Shown: positions 7,688-16,103 of the stretch, one piece after another
Numbering within the stretch: the stretch's first letter is position 1
How the letters are laid out: every line of letters starts with the position of its first letter
NCBI GenBank assembly: GCA_030424595.1
Contig: JAUHWG010000004.1
Coordinates: forward strand, 124,001 to 188,000
Reading direction: 5' to 3'
Origin: Polyangia bacterium
GTDB lineage: Bacteria; Myxococcota_A; Polyangia; Nannocystales; Nannocystaceae
Length of the DNA: 64,000 bases
Position numbers and translations under genes: made by a program
The notes under the pieces: model-generated
Databases searched by the model: none
Told to the model about the DNA's origin: nothing
The model's input: only the letters and a program-made list of their open reading frames with translations

Positions 7688-9720
7688 CAAAACGCCTCCC
7701 CGAGGCCGAGGTGGATCGCCCAGCCGCGCTCGCCGAGGGAGCGGTCGGTCTCGTTGAGGCGGATCCCCGCGTCGAGGCGGAAGGTGCCGATCGGGCTGAC
7801 ATAGCGGAGCCCGGGCCCGGCCGACATCGCCCAATTCTCCGGGGTGATCGTCCGGACGCCCTCGCGGACATCGCCGACGTCGAAGAAGGCGACGCCGCGG
7901 ACGTTCTTGACGAGCTCCACCCGCACTTCGGCGTTGCTGAAGAACATCGACTGGCCGCCGACCGGAATGCCGCGGCAGTCGGCGCTGACCATCGTGCAAT
8001 CGCCGGTGAGCACCTTCGGCGCGAGCCGGCGCATGCCCCAGCCGCGGACCGTGTCGGCGCCGCCGAGGTAGAAGTTCATGTCGATCGGGGCCCCGCCCCG
8101 CTCGTCGCCGATGGGGAAGATGAAGCCGACGGAGGCGCGGGCGGCGAGCGTGACCCGCTTGTGGGGGGTGTAGTAGGCCCGCACCGCCGGCTGGATCTTG
8201 TGGAACGCGAAGTCTCCGCCGGCGCCGGCGATGTCGTAGACGGCGCTGAGGATCGCGCCGTTTTGCGGCTTGAGGATCGAGTCGACCAGGTAGACCGTCG
8301 CCCGCGGCTCGAAGTAGGAGATCAGGTAGGGATCGCGGAAGTCGCGGCCGAGGATCGAGTTGTCGCTGTTGAGCGCCGGATCGATGTTGAAGAAGTCGAC
8401 GAAGCGGAGGTTGTAGGTGACGCCGAGCTCGAGATATTTGGTGAAGAAGCGCTGCGGGCCCATCCGCAGCTCGGGCGAGTAGAACTGGTACCCCTCCCAG
8501 ATCCCGAGCTCAAAGTGCGGCGCGAGGCGCCAGGTGGTCCGCTTCTCGAGGAAGCCCTTCTGCGTGAACGAGGGCTCGAGGTCGAGGAGCGGACCGTGGG
8601 TCTCGGGGCGGTAGAGGGCCGGCAGCTCGGCGTAGCCGGCGAGGGCGTTGAGCTCGAAGCGGGTGAGGTTGCTGCCGACGTTGCGGTGGCGGTAGCGGAG
8701 CTGGGCCCGCTGCTCCCAGCGGACCGGATCGATCCCGAGTCCAGGGCCGACCTTGACGCTCTGGGTCGGCGCCTCGGCGACGGCGATCCGGACATCGGCG
8801 ACGACCTTGCCGTCGGCGTCCGGGGTCGTCGGCTCGACGACCTCGACGGTCACCGACTGGAACACGCCCATCGCGTAGATCGCGTTCTCGACCTGCTTCA
8901 TCAGCGCAGGCGAGTAGGCGCGCCCCTCGAGAAAGTCGATCTCGGCGCGGACGTAGCGCTCGGGGACCCGATCCAGGCCGTCGATGGTCACCTCGTCGAT
9001 GGTCACGGTCGGCCCCGGGCGGAGGCTGTAGTCGACGTCGACGCCCTCCCCGAGCGTCACCTCGGCCGCCTCATCGACCTCGGCGAAGGCGTGGCCGCGC
9101 TCGCGGAGGGCCTGCCGGAGGTTGAGGCTGCCGGCGGAGAACGCCTCGATCTCGAAGGGGGAGCCGACCTTCTGGCCCGCGGCGGTCGCGACCTCGGCCT
9201 CGCTGAGCGGGCGCTTGGCGGCGTTCCCCTGGGCGCCCGGCCAGCGGACGTCGAGCGAGCGGATCGGCGTCGGCTCGCCCTCACGGACGCGGATCTGGAT
9301 CGTCGTCTTCCCCAGGCGCCGCTGCCCCTTGCGCTTGCCGGTGCGGCGGACCCTGCCGAGGGTCGTGTCGGGGACCATCGACAGGACCTCCGCGTCGTAG
9401 TAGCCGACCGCGCTGTAGAGTTCGACGATCCGCTCGGCGTCGATCGGCAGCAGGGCCTCGATGAAGGGCGCCGTCGGCCGCCAGGGCAGGATCGGGCTCT
9501 CGCCGATGTTGAGGTAGCCGAGCAGCTCGTCCTTGTCGAAGCGCTCGACGCCGACGAGCTCGATCTTCGTGATCTTCGACTCGACGCCGCGGACGTCCCT
9601 CAAGCGACCGCCGCAGGCGGCGAGCGCAGTGAGCGCGGTCGTGAGCATGATCGCGGCGGACCCTCGCGAGAGTCTCGCGAGCAGCCGCGGCCTGCTCGCG
9701 CGTCGTCGGGAGGAGGGCAT
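7687..9720 (-). CDS. tamA: TamA-like Omp85 outer-membrane assembly protein
   Basis: 677-aa Omp85 protein: N-terminal POTRA repeats (about residues 45-330, starting with ITKIELVGVERFDKDEL) followed by a 16-strand-type beta-barrel. The GGADTVRGWGMRRL motif near residue 560 corresponds to the conserved VRGY/F lock in the barrel lumen. The gene is immediately upstream of tamB with a 1-nt stop/start overlap, so the two are translationally coupled, as in many diderms. The N-terminus carries RRR/R residues, a hydrophobic run and LTALAACGG, which fits a lipobox and would make it a lipidated barrel. TamA is favoured over BamA because of its size and tamB linkage. Confidence 0.9.
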   Translation of the reverse strand: MPSSRRRASRPRLLARLSRGSAAIMLTTALTALAACGGRLRDVRGVESKITKIELVGVERFDKDELLGYLNIGESPILPWRPTAPFIEALLPIDAERIVELYSAVGYYDAEVLSMVPDTTLGRVRRTGKRKGQRRLGKTTIQIRVREGEPTPIRSLDVRWPGAQGNAAKRPLSEAEVATAAGQKVGSPFEIEAFSAGSLNLRQALRERGHAFAEVDEAAEVTLGEGVDVDYSLRPGPTVTIDEVTIDGLDRVPERYVRAEIDFLEGRAYSPALMKQVENAIYAMGVFQSVTVEVVEPTTPDADGKVVADVRIAVAEAPTQSVKVGPGLGIDPVRWEQRAQLRYRHRNVGSNLTRFELNALAGYAELPALYRPETHGPLLDLEPSFTQKGFLEKRTTWRLAPHFELGIWEGYQFYSPELRMGPQRFFTKYLELGVTYNLRFVDFFNIDPALNSDNSILGRDFRDPYLISYFEPRATVYLVDSILKPQNGAILSAVYDIAGAGGDFAFHKIQPAVRAYYTPHKRVTLAARASVGFIFPIGDERGGAPIDMNFYLGGADTVRGWGMRRLAPKVLTGDCTMVSADCRGIPVGGQSMFFSNAEVRVELVKNVRGVAFFDVGDVREGVRTITPENWAMSAGPGLRYVSPIGTFRLDAGIRLNETDRSLGERGWAIHLGLGEAF

Positions 9721-9796
9721 TGCTTCGTGCTTCGTATGGTCTCACTTCGGCGAATGAGCAAGTCGATCGCGCGGCTCGTCGAGCCTCCGCGGCGCG

Positions 9797-9822
9797 CGAG
9801 CCCGTCCTTCGGGGAGGGCTCG
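9797..9822 (-). terminator. Hairpin with TTCG loop downstream of polA-like gene
   Basis: CGAGCCC/GGGCTCG arms with an inner GTCC/GGGA helix cap a ttcg tetraloop. It lies 35 bp beyond the stop of the minus-strand polymerase gene and before tamA, so it fits a terminator for the polymerase gene. No U-tract is visible. Confidence 0.5.
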
Positions 9823-9856
9823 AGAGCTCGCCGAGCCTCGGAGCTGCCCGGTCGAT

Positions 9857-11497
9857 CTACTTCTCGGCCCACGATCCGGCGATATGCGCCTCGGCGACGA
9901 TCGGCACCGAGGGGATGACCCGGGCCATCGCCGCCTCCATCGTCCGCTGGACGATCCCGCGGGCCTCCTCGGCGCGCTCCTCGGGGACCTCGGCGATGTA
10001 CTCGTCGTGGATCACCAGCACCCCCTGACCGTCGATCGCCTGCAGCTCCCGGTGGAGGTCGATCATCGCCAGCTTAAAACCCTCGGCCGCGGTGCCCTGG
10101 ACGGGGATGTTGAGGGCGCTGTTGAAGGAGAAGGTGCCGGCGGGGAAGCGGCGGCGGCGGCCGAGGATCGTGTGGACCGTGACGTCCTCGCTGCGGGCGC
10201 GCTGGCTCAGGGCGCCGACCTTGCCGTGCCAGGCGGCGATCCCCGGGAAGGTGGTGAAGAAGGCGTCACGGGCCGCCTCGGCGGCCCTGAGGTCGAGCTC
10301 CAGGCCGTAGCTGTTGGCGGCGTACTCGCGGAAGCGGCGGGCGCCCATCCCGAAGAGGAAGCCGAAGTTGATCGCCTTCGCCAGCTTGCGCTCGCGATCC
10401 GTGACCTCCTCCTCGGGCTTGCGGGCGAGGCCCGCGGCGGTGGCCCGGTGGACGTCGCGGCCGTCGACGAAGACCTGGCGCAGGGTCCTGCAGCGGGCGA
10501 TGTGGGCGGCGACCCGGAGCTCGATCTGGGCGTAGTCGGCGATCACCAGGCGGCGCCCGGGGGGCGCGACGAAGCATCCGCGGACCCCCGGCGCGGTGTG
10601 CTCTGCGGGGACCTGCTGGAGGTTGGGGCTCTGGCAGGAGAAGCGGCCGGAGTCGGTCGCGAGCGGGTGGAGGCGGCAGCGGATCCGTCCGTCGAGCTCG
10701 ACGTAGTCGCGCGGCCAGTAGCCGAGGGTCGAGATCAGCTTGTCGAGCCGGGAGATCCGCTTGGGCTCCTCGGCGGTCTTCCGCTCGAGGCGCCAGGCGT
10801 CGACCAGCCGCTGGAGGGCGCGGGCGTCGAGGGCGAAGCCGGCGTTCTCCATCGCCAAGACCGCGGGGATGAGGTTGCACTCGAGCTCGAAGATCGTCGC
10901 CAGGCGACGCTCGCGGAGGAGCGGGACGAGCCTGCGGATCAGGGGCACGAGGAGCTCCGCGCGGGCGGCCGCGATCGGCGTGATCGTCCGCTCCAGCGCC
11001 GACGGGACGAGCCCCTGGCGGAGGCCGTCGGTGAGCTCCTGGCCGAGGTGGTCCTGGACCAGCGGCGCGAGCTCGCGATCGTCGCGCTGGCCGTCAGCGC
11101 CCTCGGCGAGGAGGGTCGCGGCGGTCAGCGTGCAGCCGAAGCGTTGGACCTCGAGGCCGAAGCGGCGGAGCACCCCGAGGGTGCGGTGGGCGTCGTGGAT
11201 CACCGCATAGGGGGCGCCCTCGCCGTTGAGCGCGGGCCCGAGGGGAGAGAGATCTTCCAGGGCCTCGCCGCTGATGACGACCGTGGGCGCGCCCTTGACG
11301 GCGATCGCGAGGGCGGCCGGTCGTGCCCGCCGGTGATCGCGGCGGAGGTCGCGGGGGAGCTCCTCGGCGTCGGCGAGGAGGAGCGCGAGGCCGAGGGCCT
11401 GCGGCCGCACGTGGGCGAGCCGCTGGCCGAAGGCGCCCATCTCCTCGGGCGTGCGCACCTCGATCGGAGGGGGCGGCGGGGCTGGGCGGTCGACCAC
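9857..11497 (-). CDS. Short family-A DNA polymerase (PolA-like, no 5'-3' exonuclease domain)
   Basis: 546 aa, against about 930 for E. coli Pol I. Residues 1-200 are a degenerate 3'-5' exonuclease-like domain: the NxxxD-type site reads HDAHRTLGVL with no Asp, and the CTLTAATLL segment lacks the usual Asp, so proofreading is unlikely. The polymerase domain is complete. Motif A is ADYAQIELRV (D321); motif B is R370-K371-L-A-K374 to F378 and F382-G383; motif C is VIHDE (H497, D498, E499). The TDSGRFSCQSPNLQQVP segment is the expected template/primer region. No 5' nuclease domain. Likely a gap-filling or repair polymerase; a full-length polA may lie elsewhere. Position 382 is Phe where Taq and E. 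coli have Tyr. Confidence 0.9.
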   Translation of the reverse strand: MVDRPAPPPPPIEVRTPEEMGAFGQRLAHVRPQALGLALLLADAEELPRDLRRDHRRARPAALAIAVKGAPTVVISGEALEDLSPLGPALNGEGAPYAVIHDAHRTLGVLRRFGLEVQRFGCTLTAATLLAEGADGQRDDRELAPLVQDHLGQELTDGLRQGLVPSALERTITPIAAARAELLVPLIRRLVPLLRERRLATIFELECNLIPAVLAMENAGFALDARALQRLVDAWRLERKTAEEPKRISRLDKLISTLGYWPRDYVELDGRIRCRLHPLATDSGRFSCQSPNLQQVPAEHTAPGVRGCFVAPPGRRLVIADYAQIELRVAAHIARCRTLRQVFVDGRDVHRATAAGLARKPEEEVTDRERKLAKAINFGFLFGMGARRFREYAANSYGLELDLRAAEAARDAFFTTFPGIAAWHGKVGALSQRARSEDVTVHTILGRRRRFPAGTFSFNSALNIPVQGTAAEGFKLAMIDLHRELQAIDGQGVLVIHDEYIAEVPEERAEEARGIVQRTMEAAMARVIPSVPIVAEAHIAGSWAEK

Positions 11498-11638
11498 GAC
11501 CCGCCGAGGATAGGGGGCGAGCGAGCGATCCGCACCTGCGGAGGCGGCGCTCGCTCACGCGCGAAAGGGCATCGAAATTGCGGTCGTCCGAGCCCACGCT
11601 CTGGCGTCCGCGCGGTCTCCGGCGTACACCAATTGGCT

Positions 11639-13045
11639 ATGCGAGCAGGTGATACGCCCCAGGATCGTTCGTTGCCGATCTTCCAGGCCCCCCCGGGCCA
11701 TGGGGTCAAACCTCCGGTCGACCCGGACACCCTGATCCACCGCGATCTGGTCGGCGGAGACTTCTGGCGGAAGATCCCGGCCTACCGCGAGATCGACGAG
11801 GCGACCTTCCTCGACCACCGCTGGCAGAGCAAGAACTCGATCACCCGCCCGGACAAGCTGCTCAACGCGGTCCGCGAGCTCGCCTCGCCGGAGTTCATCG
11901 CCGACGCCGAGGCCGGCTTTCACCGCGCGCCGATGAGCGTCCGGGTCTCGCCCTACATCCTCGCCCTGATCGACTGGTCGAGCCCCTACCAGGATCCGCT
12001 GCGCCGCCAGTTTGTCCCCCTCGCCAGCCGCCTCTTCCCGGATCACCCGAAGCTCGACCTCGACTCGCTGCACGAGCAGGCCGACTCGCCGACGCCGGGG
12101 CTGACCCACCGCTACCCGGACAAGGCGCTCTTCCTGACCCTCGACACCTGCCCGGTCTACTGCCGCTACTGCACCCGCTCCTACGCGGTCGGGGTCGACA
12201 CCGACGAGGTCCACAAGGTCAGCCTGAAGGCGAAGCCCGACCGCTGGGACAACATCTTCAAGTACATCGAGTCGCGGCCCGAGCTCGAGGACATCGTCAT
12301 CAGCGGCGGCGATGCCTACAACCTGCGGGCCGAGCAGCTCAAGATCATCGGCGAGCGGCTGCTGGCGATCCCCCACCTCCGGCGGATGCGCTTCGCGAGC
12401 AAGGGGCCGGCCGTGATGCCGCAGAAGATCCTCACCGACGACGCCTGGTTTGGCGCCCTCGCCGAGATGGTCGAGGCCGGCCGCAAGGTCCACAAGGACG
12501 TCGCCCTCCACACCCACTTCAACCACGCCAACGAGATCACCGCGATCACGCAGCGGGCGATGAACCGGCTGATGGAGGCGGGGATCCACGTCCGCAACCA
12601 GTCGGTGCTCCTGCGCGGGGTCAACGACTCGGTCGCGGCGATGGGGCTGCTCATCAAGCGGATGAGCTACGTCAACGTCCACGGCTACTACGTCTACCAG
12701 CACGACCTGGTGAAGGGCGTCGAGGACCTGCGGACCACCGTCGGCTCGACCCTAGAGCTCGAGAAGCAGGTCCGGGGGATGACCGCCGGCTACAACTCGC
12801 CGCTCTTCATCGTCGACGCCCCCGGCGGCGGCGGCAAGCGGGACGTCCACTCCTTCGAGCACTACAACCCGGTCACCGGCGTCAGCGTCTACCGGAGCCC
12901 GAACGTCGACCCCGGCGCCTTCTACTGCTACTTCGATCCGATCGACCTCCTGCCGAACGAGGGGCAGCAGCGCTGGTCTGATCCGGCGGAGCACGACGCG
13001 ATCGTCGATGAGGCGCTCGCGGCCGCGAAGGCCCGCCAGCGATGA
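11639..13045 (+). CDS. kamA: Lysine 2,3-aminomutase family radical SAM enzyme
   Basis: 468-aa PLP- and radical SAM-dependent enzyme converting L-lysine to L-beta-lysine. The 4Fe-4S cluster motif is C171-PVY-C175-RY-C178. The PLP lysine is K400 in APGGGGK. D356 (YQHDL) and D393 (FIVDAP) are spaced from K400 exactly as the substrate-binding D293 and D330 are from K337 in the Clostridium enzyme (44 and 7 residues), which favours lysine over glutamate as substrate. An N-terminal extension of about 45 residues is present. The ATG at 11639 is chosen; the frame stays open far upstream only because it is antisense to the polymerase gene. The stop overlaps the next gene by 4 nt. Beta-lysine can feed osmolyte (N-acetyl-beta-lysine) or lysine-fermentation pathways; neither partner gene is visible. 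Confidence 0.9.
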   Translation: MRAGDTPQDRSLPIFQAPPGHGVKPPVDPDTLIHRDLVGGDFWRKIPAYREIDEATFLDHRWQSKNSITRPDKLLNAVRELASPEFIADAEAGFHRAPMSVRVSPYILALIDWSSPYQDPLRRQFVPLASRLFPDHPKLDLDSLHEQADSPTPGLTHRYPDKALFLTLDTCPVYCRYCTRSYAVGVDTDEVHKVSLKAKPDRWDNIFKYIESRPELEDIVISGGDAYNLRAEQLKIIGERLLAIPHLRRMRFASKGPAVMPQKILTDDAWFGALAEMVEAGRKVHKDVALHTHFNHANEITAITQRAMNRLMEAGIHVRNQSVLLRGVNDSVAAMGLLIKRMSYVNVHGYYVYQHDLVKGVEDLRTTVGSTLELEKQVRGMTAGYNSPLFIVDAPGGGGKRDVHSFEHYNPVTGVSVYRSPNVDPGAFYCYFDPIDLLPNEGQQRWSDPAEHDAIVDEALAAAKARQR

Positions 13046-13434
13046 GCCTGTTGCTCAACATCCTCTGGCTGATCTTCGGCGGCGGTCTCCTGATCGCCCT
13101 GGAGTACGCCGTCGTCGGCCTCGTCCTCTGCCTGACGATCATCGGCATCCCCTTCGGCGTGCAGTGCTTCAAGATCGCCGGGCTCGCGCTTTCGCCCTTC
13201 GGCATGGAGATCGGGCGGCCGAAGGAGGAGAGCGTGCTCGGGGCGGTGACGGGCTCGCTCTTCAACATCGTCTGGTGTCTCGTCGCCGGGCTGTGGATCT
13301 TCCTCTCCCACGTCGCCCTCGCGGTCGCCTTGATGCTGACGATCATCGGCATCCCCTTCGCCTTTCAGCACCTCAAGCTGGCGGTGCTCGCCCTCCTCCC
13401 CTTCGGCCGTGAGATCCGGCCGATCCCGGCGTAG
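13042..13434 (+). CDS. YccF-family inner-membrane protein
   Basis: 130 aa with two YccF repeats, each a hydrophobic hairpin followed by LTIIGIPFGVQCFKIA or LTIIGIPFAFQHLKLA and ending LSPFGMEI or LLPFGREI. Four membrane segments are expected. The duplicated TIIGIPF motif is diagnostic of the YccF domain, whose function is unknown. Start and stop overlap the aminomutase (ATGA), so the two are translationally coupled, an unexpected pairing. Confidence 0.9.
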   Translation: MSLLLNILWLIFGGGLLIALEYAVVGLVLCLTIIGIPFGVQCFKIAGLALSPFGMEIGRPKEESVLGAVTGSLFNIVWCLVAGLWIFLSHVALAVALMLTIIGIPFAFQHLKLAVLALLPFGREIRPIPA

Positions 13435-13672
13435 GGCCTCCGCGGTTGAGGCCTCTGGACCCCGCCTCTGTCCCGCCTCCCGCCTCGGACCGGGGCGAGC
13501 GCGGATCCTCGGAAACCTGGGCTAGGGCGCGGCGCAGCCCCGTTCTCGCGGTGTCGGCGAGCGAAGGGCGCGGCGCTCGGGCCCTGGGAGACGACGAGGG
13601 CAGCCCGCGGCGTAGCTCGTCGGCGGGGCATCTTGCTGGCCTGGCGCGAGGTGTGCGAACATCCGTCCGCCC

Positions 13673-13915
13673 ATGAGCAATCCACCCGATCCAGTGCTCG
13701 ATCCCAACAATGAGGCCTATTGGAAGGAGAGGGGGACGACCCGTCCCAATCTCGTCTGGGAGAAGTTGTCGTCGAGCAACAACATCGAGTCCTATCGCAC
13801 CAAGGTGCCCGGCGGTTGGTTTGTCTACGTGCTCCAGGAGTACCGCGACACCGGCGGTTGCTTCTTCTACGCCGATCCCGCGCACCACTGGGACGGGACG
13901 AGCTCGCACGGCTGA
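13673..13915 (+). CDS. Small hypothetical protein (80 aa)
   Basis: Soluble 80-residue protein with aromatic-rich sequence (AYWKERG, WFVYVLQEYRD, GGCFFYADPAHHW). It has no signal peptide, membrane segment or recognised domain. It stands alone between YccF and the convergent DUF493 gene; 238 bp upstream hold nothing recognisable. Codon use matches neighbours, which supports it as real. Function not known. Confidence 0.65.
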   Translation: MSNPPDPVLDPNNEAYWKERGTTRPNLVWEKLSSSNNIESYRTKVPGGWFVYVLQEYRDTGGCFFYADPAHHWDGTSSHG

Positions 13916-14112
13916 GCGGCCCGCACGGCTTGGCAGATGCGCGAGCGGTCATCATCGATGACCATCGCCGCTGCGCCGCCGGTAGAGCGCGGGCCAGTTC
14001 AGGCGAGCTGGTCGGCCGTCGTCAGCGACTCTTGAGCGTGCGCCGCGGGAGCGTGCCGGACATGAGCGGTCCGTGTGGTCGCTCGCCGCCGTCCATCACC
14101 CGCCGCCGCTCC

Positions 14113-14406
14113 TCAGAAGATCAGGCGCAGGTCGTCGACGTCGTAGATGCGGGCGTAGACCGCCTCGACGTCCTCGACCGTATCGGCTGTCAGGGTCAGG
14201 GTTACGCAGATCTGGCGACCGTTCTTCGTCGTCCGCTCGCGGATCGCGACTCGGCTCTCTGAGAGCACCGTGACCGCGCAGGCCACGACCCCAGACCGAA
14301 ACGCGTCGTTGTTCGGGCCGAAGGCCTTGATCATGTAGGCGCAGGGAAAGTCGTGGTTGGCGAGGATGAGCTCGCGGGAGGGGGCGGTCTGAGCAGGGCC
14401 CGACAT
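14113..14406 (-). CDS. DUF493 (YbeD-like) protein
   Basis: 97 aa, the usual length of the family, with the ferredoxin-like ACT-type fold pattern: FPCAYMIKAFGPN at the start, then a basic RERTTKNGRQICVTLTLTA strand pair and VEDVEAVYARI helix. E. coli YbeD is a homologue of unknown role often near lipB. No such partner lies here. ATG at 14404-14406; upstream 14407-14507 is a GC-rich spacer without features. Confidence 0.8.
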   Translation of the reverse strand: MSGPAQTAPSRELILANHDFPCAYMIKAFGPNNDAFRSGVVACAVTVLSESRVAIRERTTKNGRQICVTLTLTADTVEDVEAVYARIYDVDDLRLIF

Positions 14407-14507
14407 ACCCCAGGTCCTAGCACACTCCGCCCTGGGGAGAACCGGCGGCCGCAGCGGCCCGGGCGAGCTCGCCGTGCTCGTGGCGGCGGTGGCCCCGGGG
14501 GCTCGGC

Positions 14508-15116
14508 TCAGGCTTCGCTCGCGTGCTCACGCGTGAGCATGAGAACGACCGCCTCGGCGGCGCCCTGCACCTCGTGGCGGTAGCGGGAGCCCTGGGGCCG
14601 CGAGAGACGATCGCCTGGACCGGCCACCGTCTCGTCGTCGTCGCGGAGCCTGCCCGCGAGGACCAGCAGCTCCGACGAGGTGACGGGCGAGGGGCGCGGC
14701 AGGACGTTGCCCGGCTCGGCGCGGACGAGCGTCGCCTCGGCCTTGGCGTCGCCGCAGAGCACGGTCCGGGTGTGGACGCCGCTGTCGGTCTCGGTCCACC
14801 CGACCCGATGATCGACCGTGGTCAAGACCGTGTAGGCGGTGTCGATGTCGACGTCGAGGAAGGCCGCGACCCGGTCGCGGAAGGGGAGGAGCCGCTTGCG
14901 GCCCTGGAGCGAGGCGAGCAGGTTCTCAAAGACCCGCGGCGAGGGCTTGGTCGGGATCGTGTAGAGCGCGACGCTGTGGACCGCGGCGAGGGCCGCCGCC
15001 TCCTCGGGCGAGGCGACCGAGCCGGTCGCCATGATCGACTCGATCCGCACGCGCTCATCGGCGAAGAGCTCGCCGAGGAGATAGCCGGCCATCAGGTCTT
15101 CGGGTCGAGTGCTCAT
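14508..15116 (-). CDS. ChrR-like cupin anti-sigma factor with degenerate metal sites
   Basis: 202 aa. The C-terminal half follows the ChrR cupin plan: RVAAFLDVDIDTAYTVL, then WTETDSGVHTRTVL, EATLVRAEPGNVLPRPSPV, SSELLVLAGRLRDDD and a closing GSRYRHEVQGA strand. It starts 22 nt after the ECF sigma gene, with a CCAGGAGAA ribosome site, so it is the cognate regulator. In classical ChrR the N-terminal zinc domain uses His/Cys and the cupin uses an HxH plus His/Glu. Here the N-terminal region (LMAGYLLGELF) has no His or Cys, and the cupin HxH position reads RPSP. It may therefore hold the sigma factor without zinc, sensing a different signal from singlet oxygen. Confidence 0.82.
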   Translation of the reverse strand: MSTRPEDLMAGYLLGELFADERVRIESIMATGSVASPEEAAALAAVHSVALYTIPTKPSPRVFENLLASLQGRKRLLPFRDRVAAFLDVDIDTAYTVLTTVDHRVGWTETDSGVHTRTVLCGDAKAEATLVRAEPGNVLPRPSPVTSSELLVLAGRLRDDDETVAGPGDRLSRPQGSRYRHEVQGAAEAVVLMLTREHASEA

Positions 15117-15138
15117 CGTCGGTTCTCCTGGGGGCGGC

Positions 15139-15684
15139 TCATCGGTCGAAGGACTCGCGGATCGTCTGCAGCGAGTTTGCGATCTCGCTGGCGACCCGGG
15201 TCGTCGGCACCTTCGTGCGGGCGCCGATCTTCTCGGACGTGAGGCCCTCGAAGTAGGCGAGCTGGAGCATGTTGCGCTGCTTCGGCGGGAGGAGGTCGAT
15301 GATCCGCTGGATCTGCTCGCGATCGGGGGTCAGCGAGGGGGCCTCGTCGTCGCCGAGGACGTACGAGATCTGGGTGTCCTCCATCGACACCATCTTGCTC
15401 GCCTTGCCCGTACGGAGGCGCTCCAGCGCCCTCTGGCGGAGGTGCATCAAGAGCCAGACGCGGACGTCGCAGCCGCTCGGATCGTAGTTGGACGCCTTGG
15501 TCCAGATCTCGAGGAAGACGTCGCGGACGACCTCCTCGGCGAGGGTGCGGTCGCCGAGGATCCGCTGAGCGACGCCGAAGAGGAGCGGTGAGTAGGCCTC
15601 GTAGAGGGCCGCGATGCCGTCGGCGTCGCCGCGGCCGGCCGCCTCGATCGCTGCTTTGTCATCGTATACTGGCGTGTCGGCCAT
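15139..15684 (-). CDS. ECF-type RNA polymerase sigma factor
   Basis: 181 aa with region 2 (IAALYEAYSPLLFGVAQRI, then LAEEVVRDVFLEIWTKAS) and region 4 (LPPKQRNMLQLAYFEGLTSEKIGA, a helix-turn-helix). The DVFLEIW motif is the core-binding/-10 recognition helix. The ATG at 15684 is chosen; an in-frame TTG at 15735 is the only longer start and adds no conserved residues. The gene is followed directly by the ChrR-like anti-sigma. Region 2 is closest to the RpoE/SigK-type ECF factors that pair with ChrR. Target promoters are not evident. Confidence 0.88.
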   Translation of the reverse strand: MADTPVYDDKAAIEAAGRGDADGIAALYEAYSPLLFGVAQRILGDRTLAEEVVRDVFLEIWTKASNYDPSGCDVRVWLLMHLRQRALERLRTGKASKMVSMEDTQISYVLGDDEAPSLTPDREQIQRIIDLLPPKQRNMLQLAYFEGLTSEKIGARTKVPTTRVASEIANSLQTIRESFDR

Positions 15685-16103
15685 GTTTGCTCGGGGGACG
15701 TGTTCAGCGTCGTGTGATCGCGGGATGGTTGTCAAGCGACGGTGTGGACTGTGGGCGCTCAGCGAGACTTTCGCAAGGTGTAGGAGTGCGCGGAGGCGCG
15801 GTCGTGCGGTCGCCTCCGGGGGGCTGCGGGCGCGGTGTGGCGACGTCGCGGAGCAGGCTCGCCGCGCGACTCGGAGAGCCCCGTGACTCGCGCGCGCGCC
15901 GGGTCGTTCTCGCGCTCCCGCCGAGCTCCGGGTCGCTCCTGCTGGCCCGCGCCGAACTTCGAGGGTGTACGCGGCGTCGCCCCGCGGGGCGACGCCGACG
16001 GGAGCTCGAAGCTCCGCGGCGAAGTGCGCCTGGGCGGCCCGTTCGGCGCGTCGCGGGCGGGAGAGCGCGCACGGCCTCCGCCGACCCCTGGTAGGATGTC
16101 GCC
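15685..16103. other. 419-bp divergent intergenic region
   Basis: Lies between the start of the sigma gene (minus) and trmK (plus). It contains no credible coding frame. Its main structure is the palindrome pair at 15972-16015. A TTGACA on the minus strand at 15735-15730 lies 46 nt upstream of the sigma start but has no good -10 partner 16-18 nt away. Confidence 0.6.
15972..16015. promoter_or_regulatory. 26-bp perfect palindrome plus adjacent hairpin
   Basis: Positions 15972-15997 form a perfect palindrome with 13-nt arms (CGGCGTCGCCCCG on the left, its complement on the right) and no loop. Immediately after, ggagct-cga-agctcc at 16001-16015 gives a second hairpin. They lie 88-132 nt upstream of trmK between divergent promoters. 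A protein-binding site or leader RNA structure is possible; neither is proven. Confidence 0.45.

Noticed and set aside
7642..9918. A long open frame on the plus strand across tamA
   Set aside because: It is antisense to a clear Omp85 gene; the predicted protein is Arg/Asp/Gly-rich without domains, as expected of high-GC shadows.
9857..11497. The short polymerase as a phage gene
   Set aside because: No phage genes nearby and its GC3 matches chromosomal neighbours; a bacterial PolA-like protein is simpler.
9884..11638. An N-terminal extension of the aminomutase frame
   Set aside because: The frame is open only because it lies antisense to the polymerase gene; the recognised family begins near 11639.
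15684..15735. TTGACA 46 nt upstream of the sigma start, either as a TTG start or a -35 box
   Set aside because: No conserved residues in the extension, and no -10 at proper spacing.
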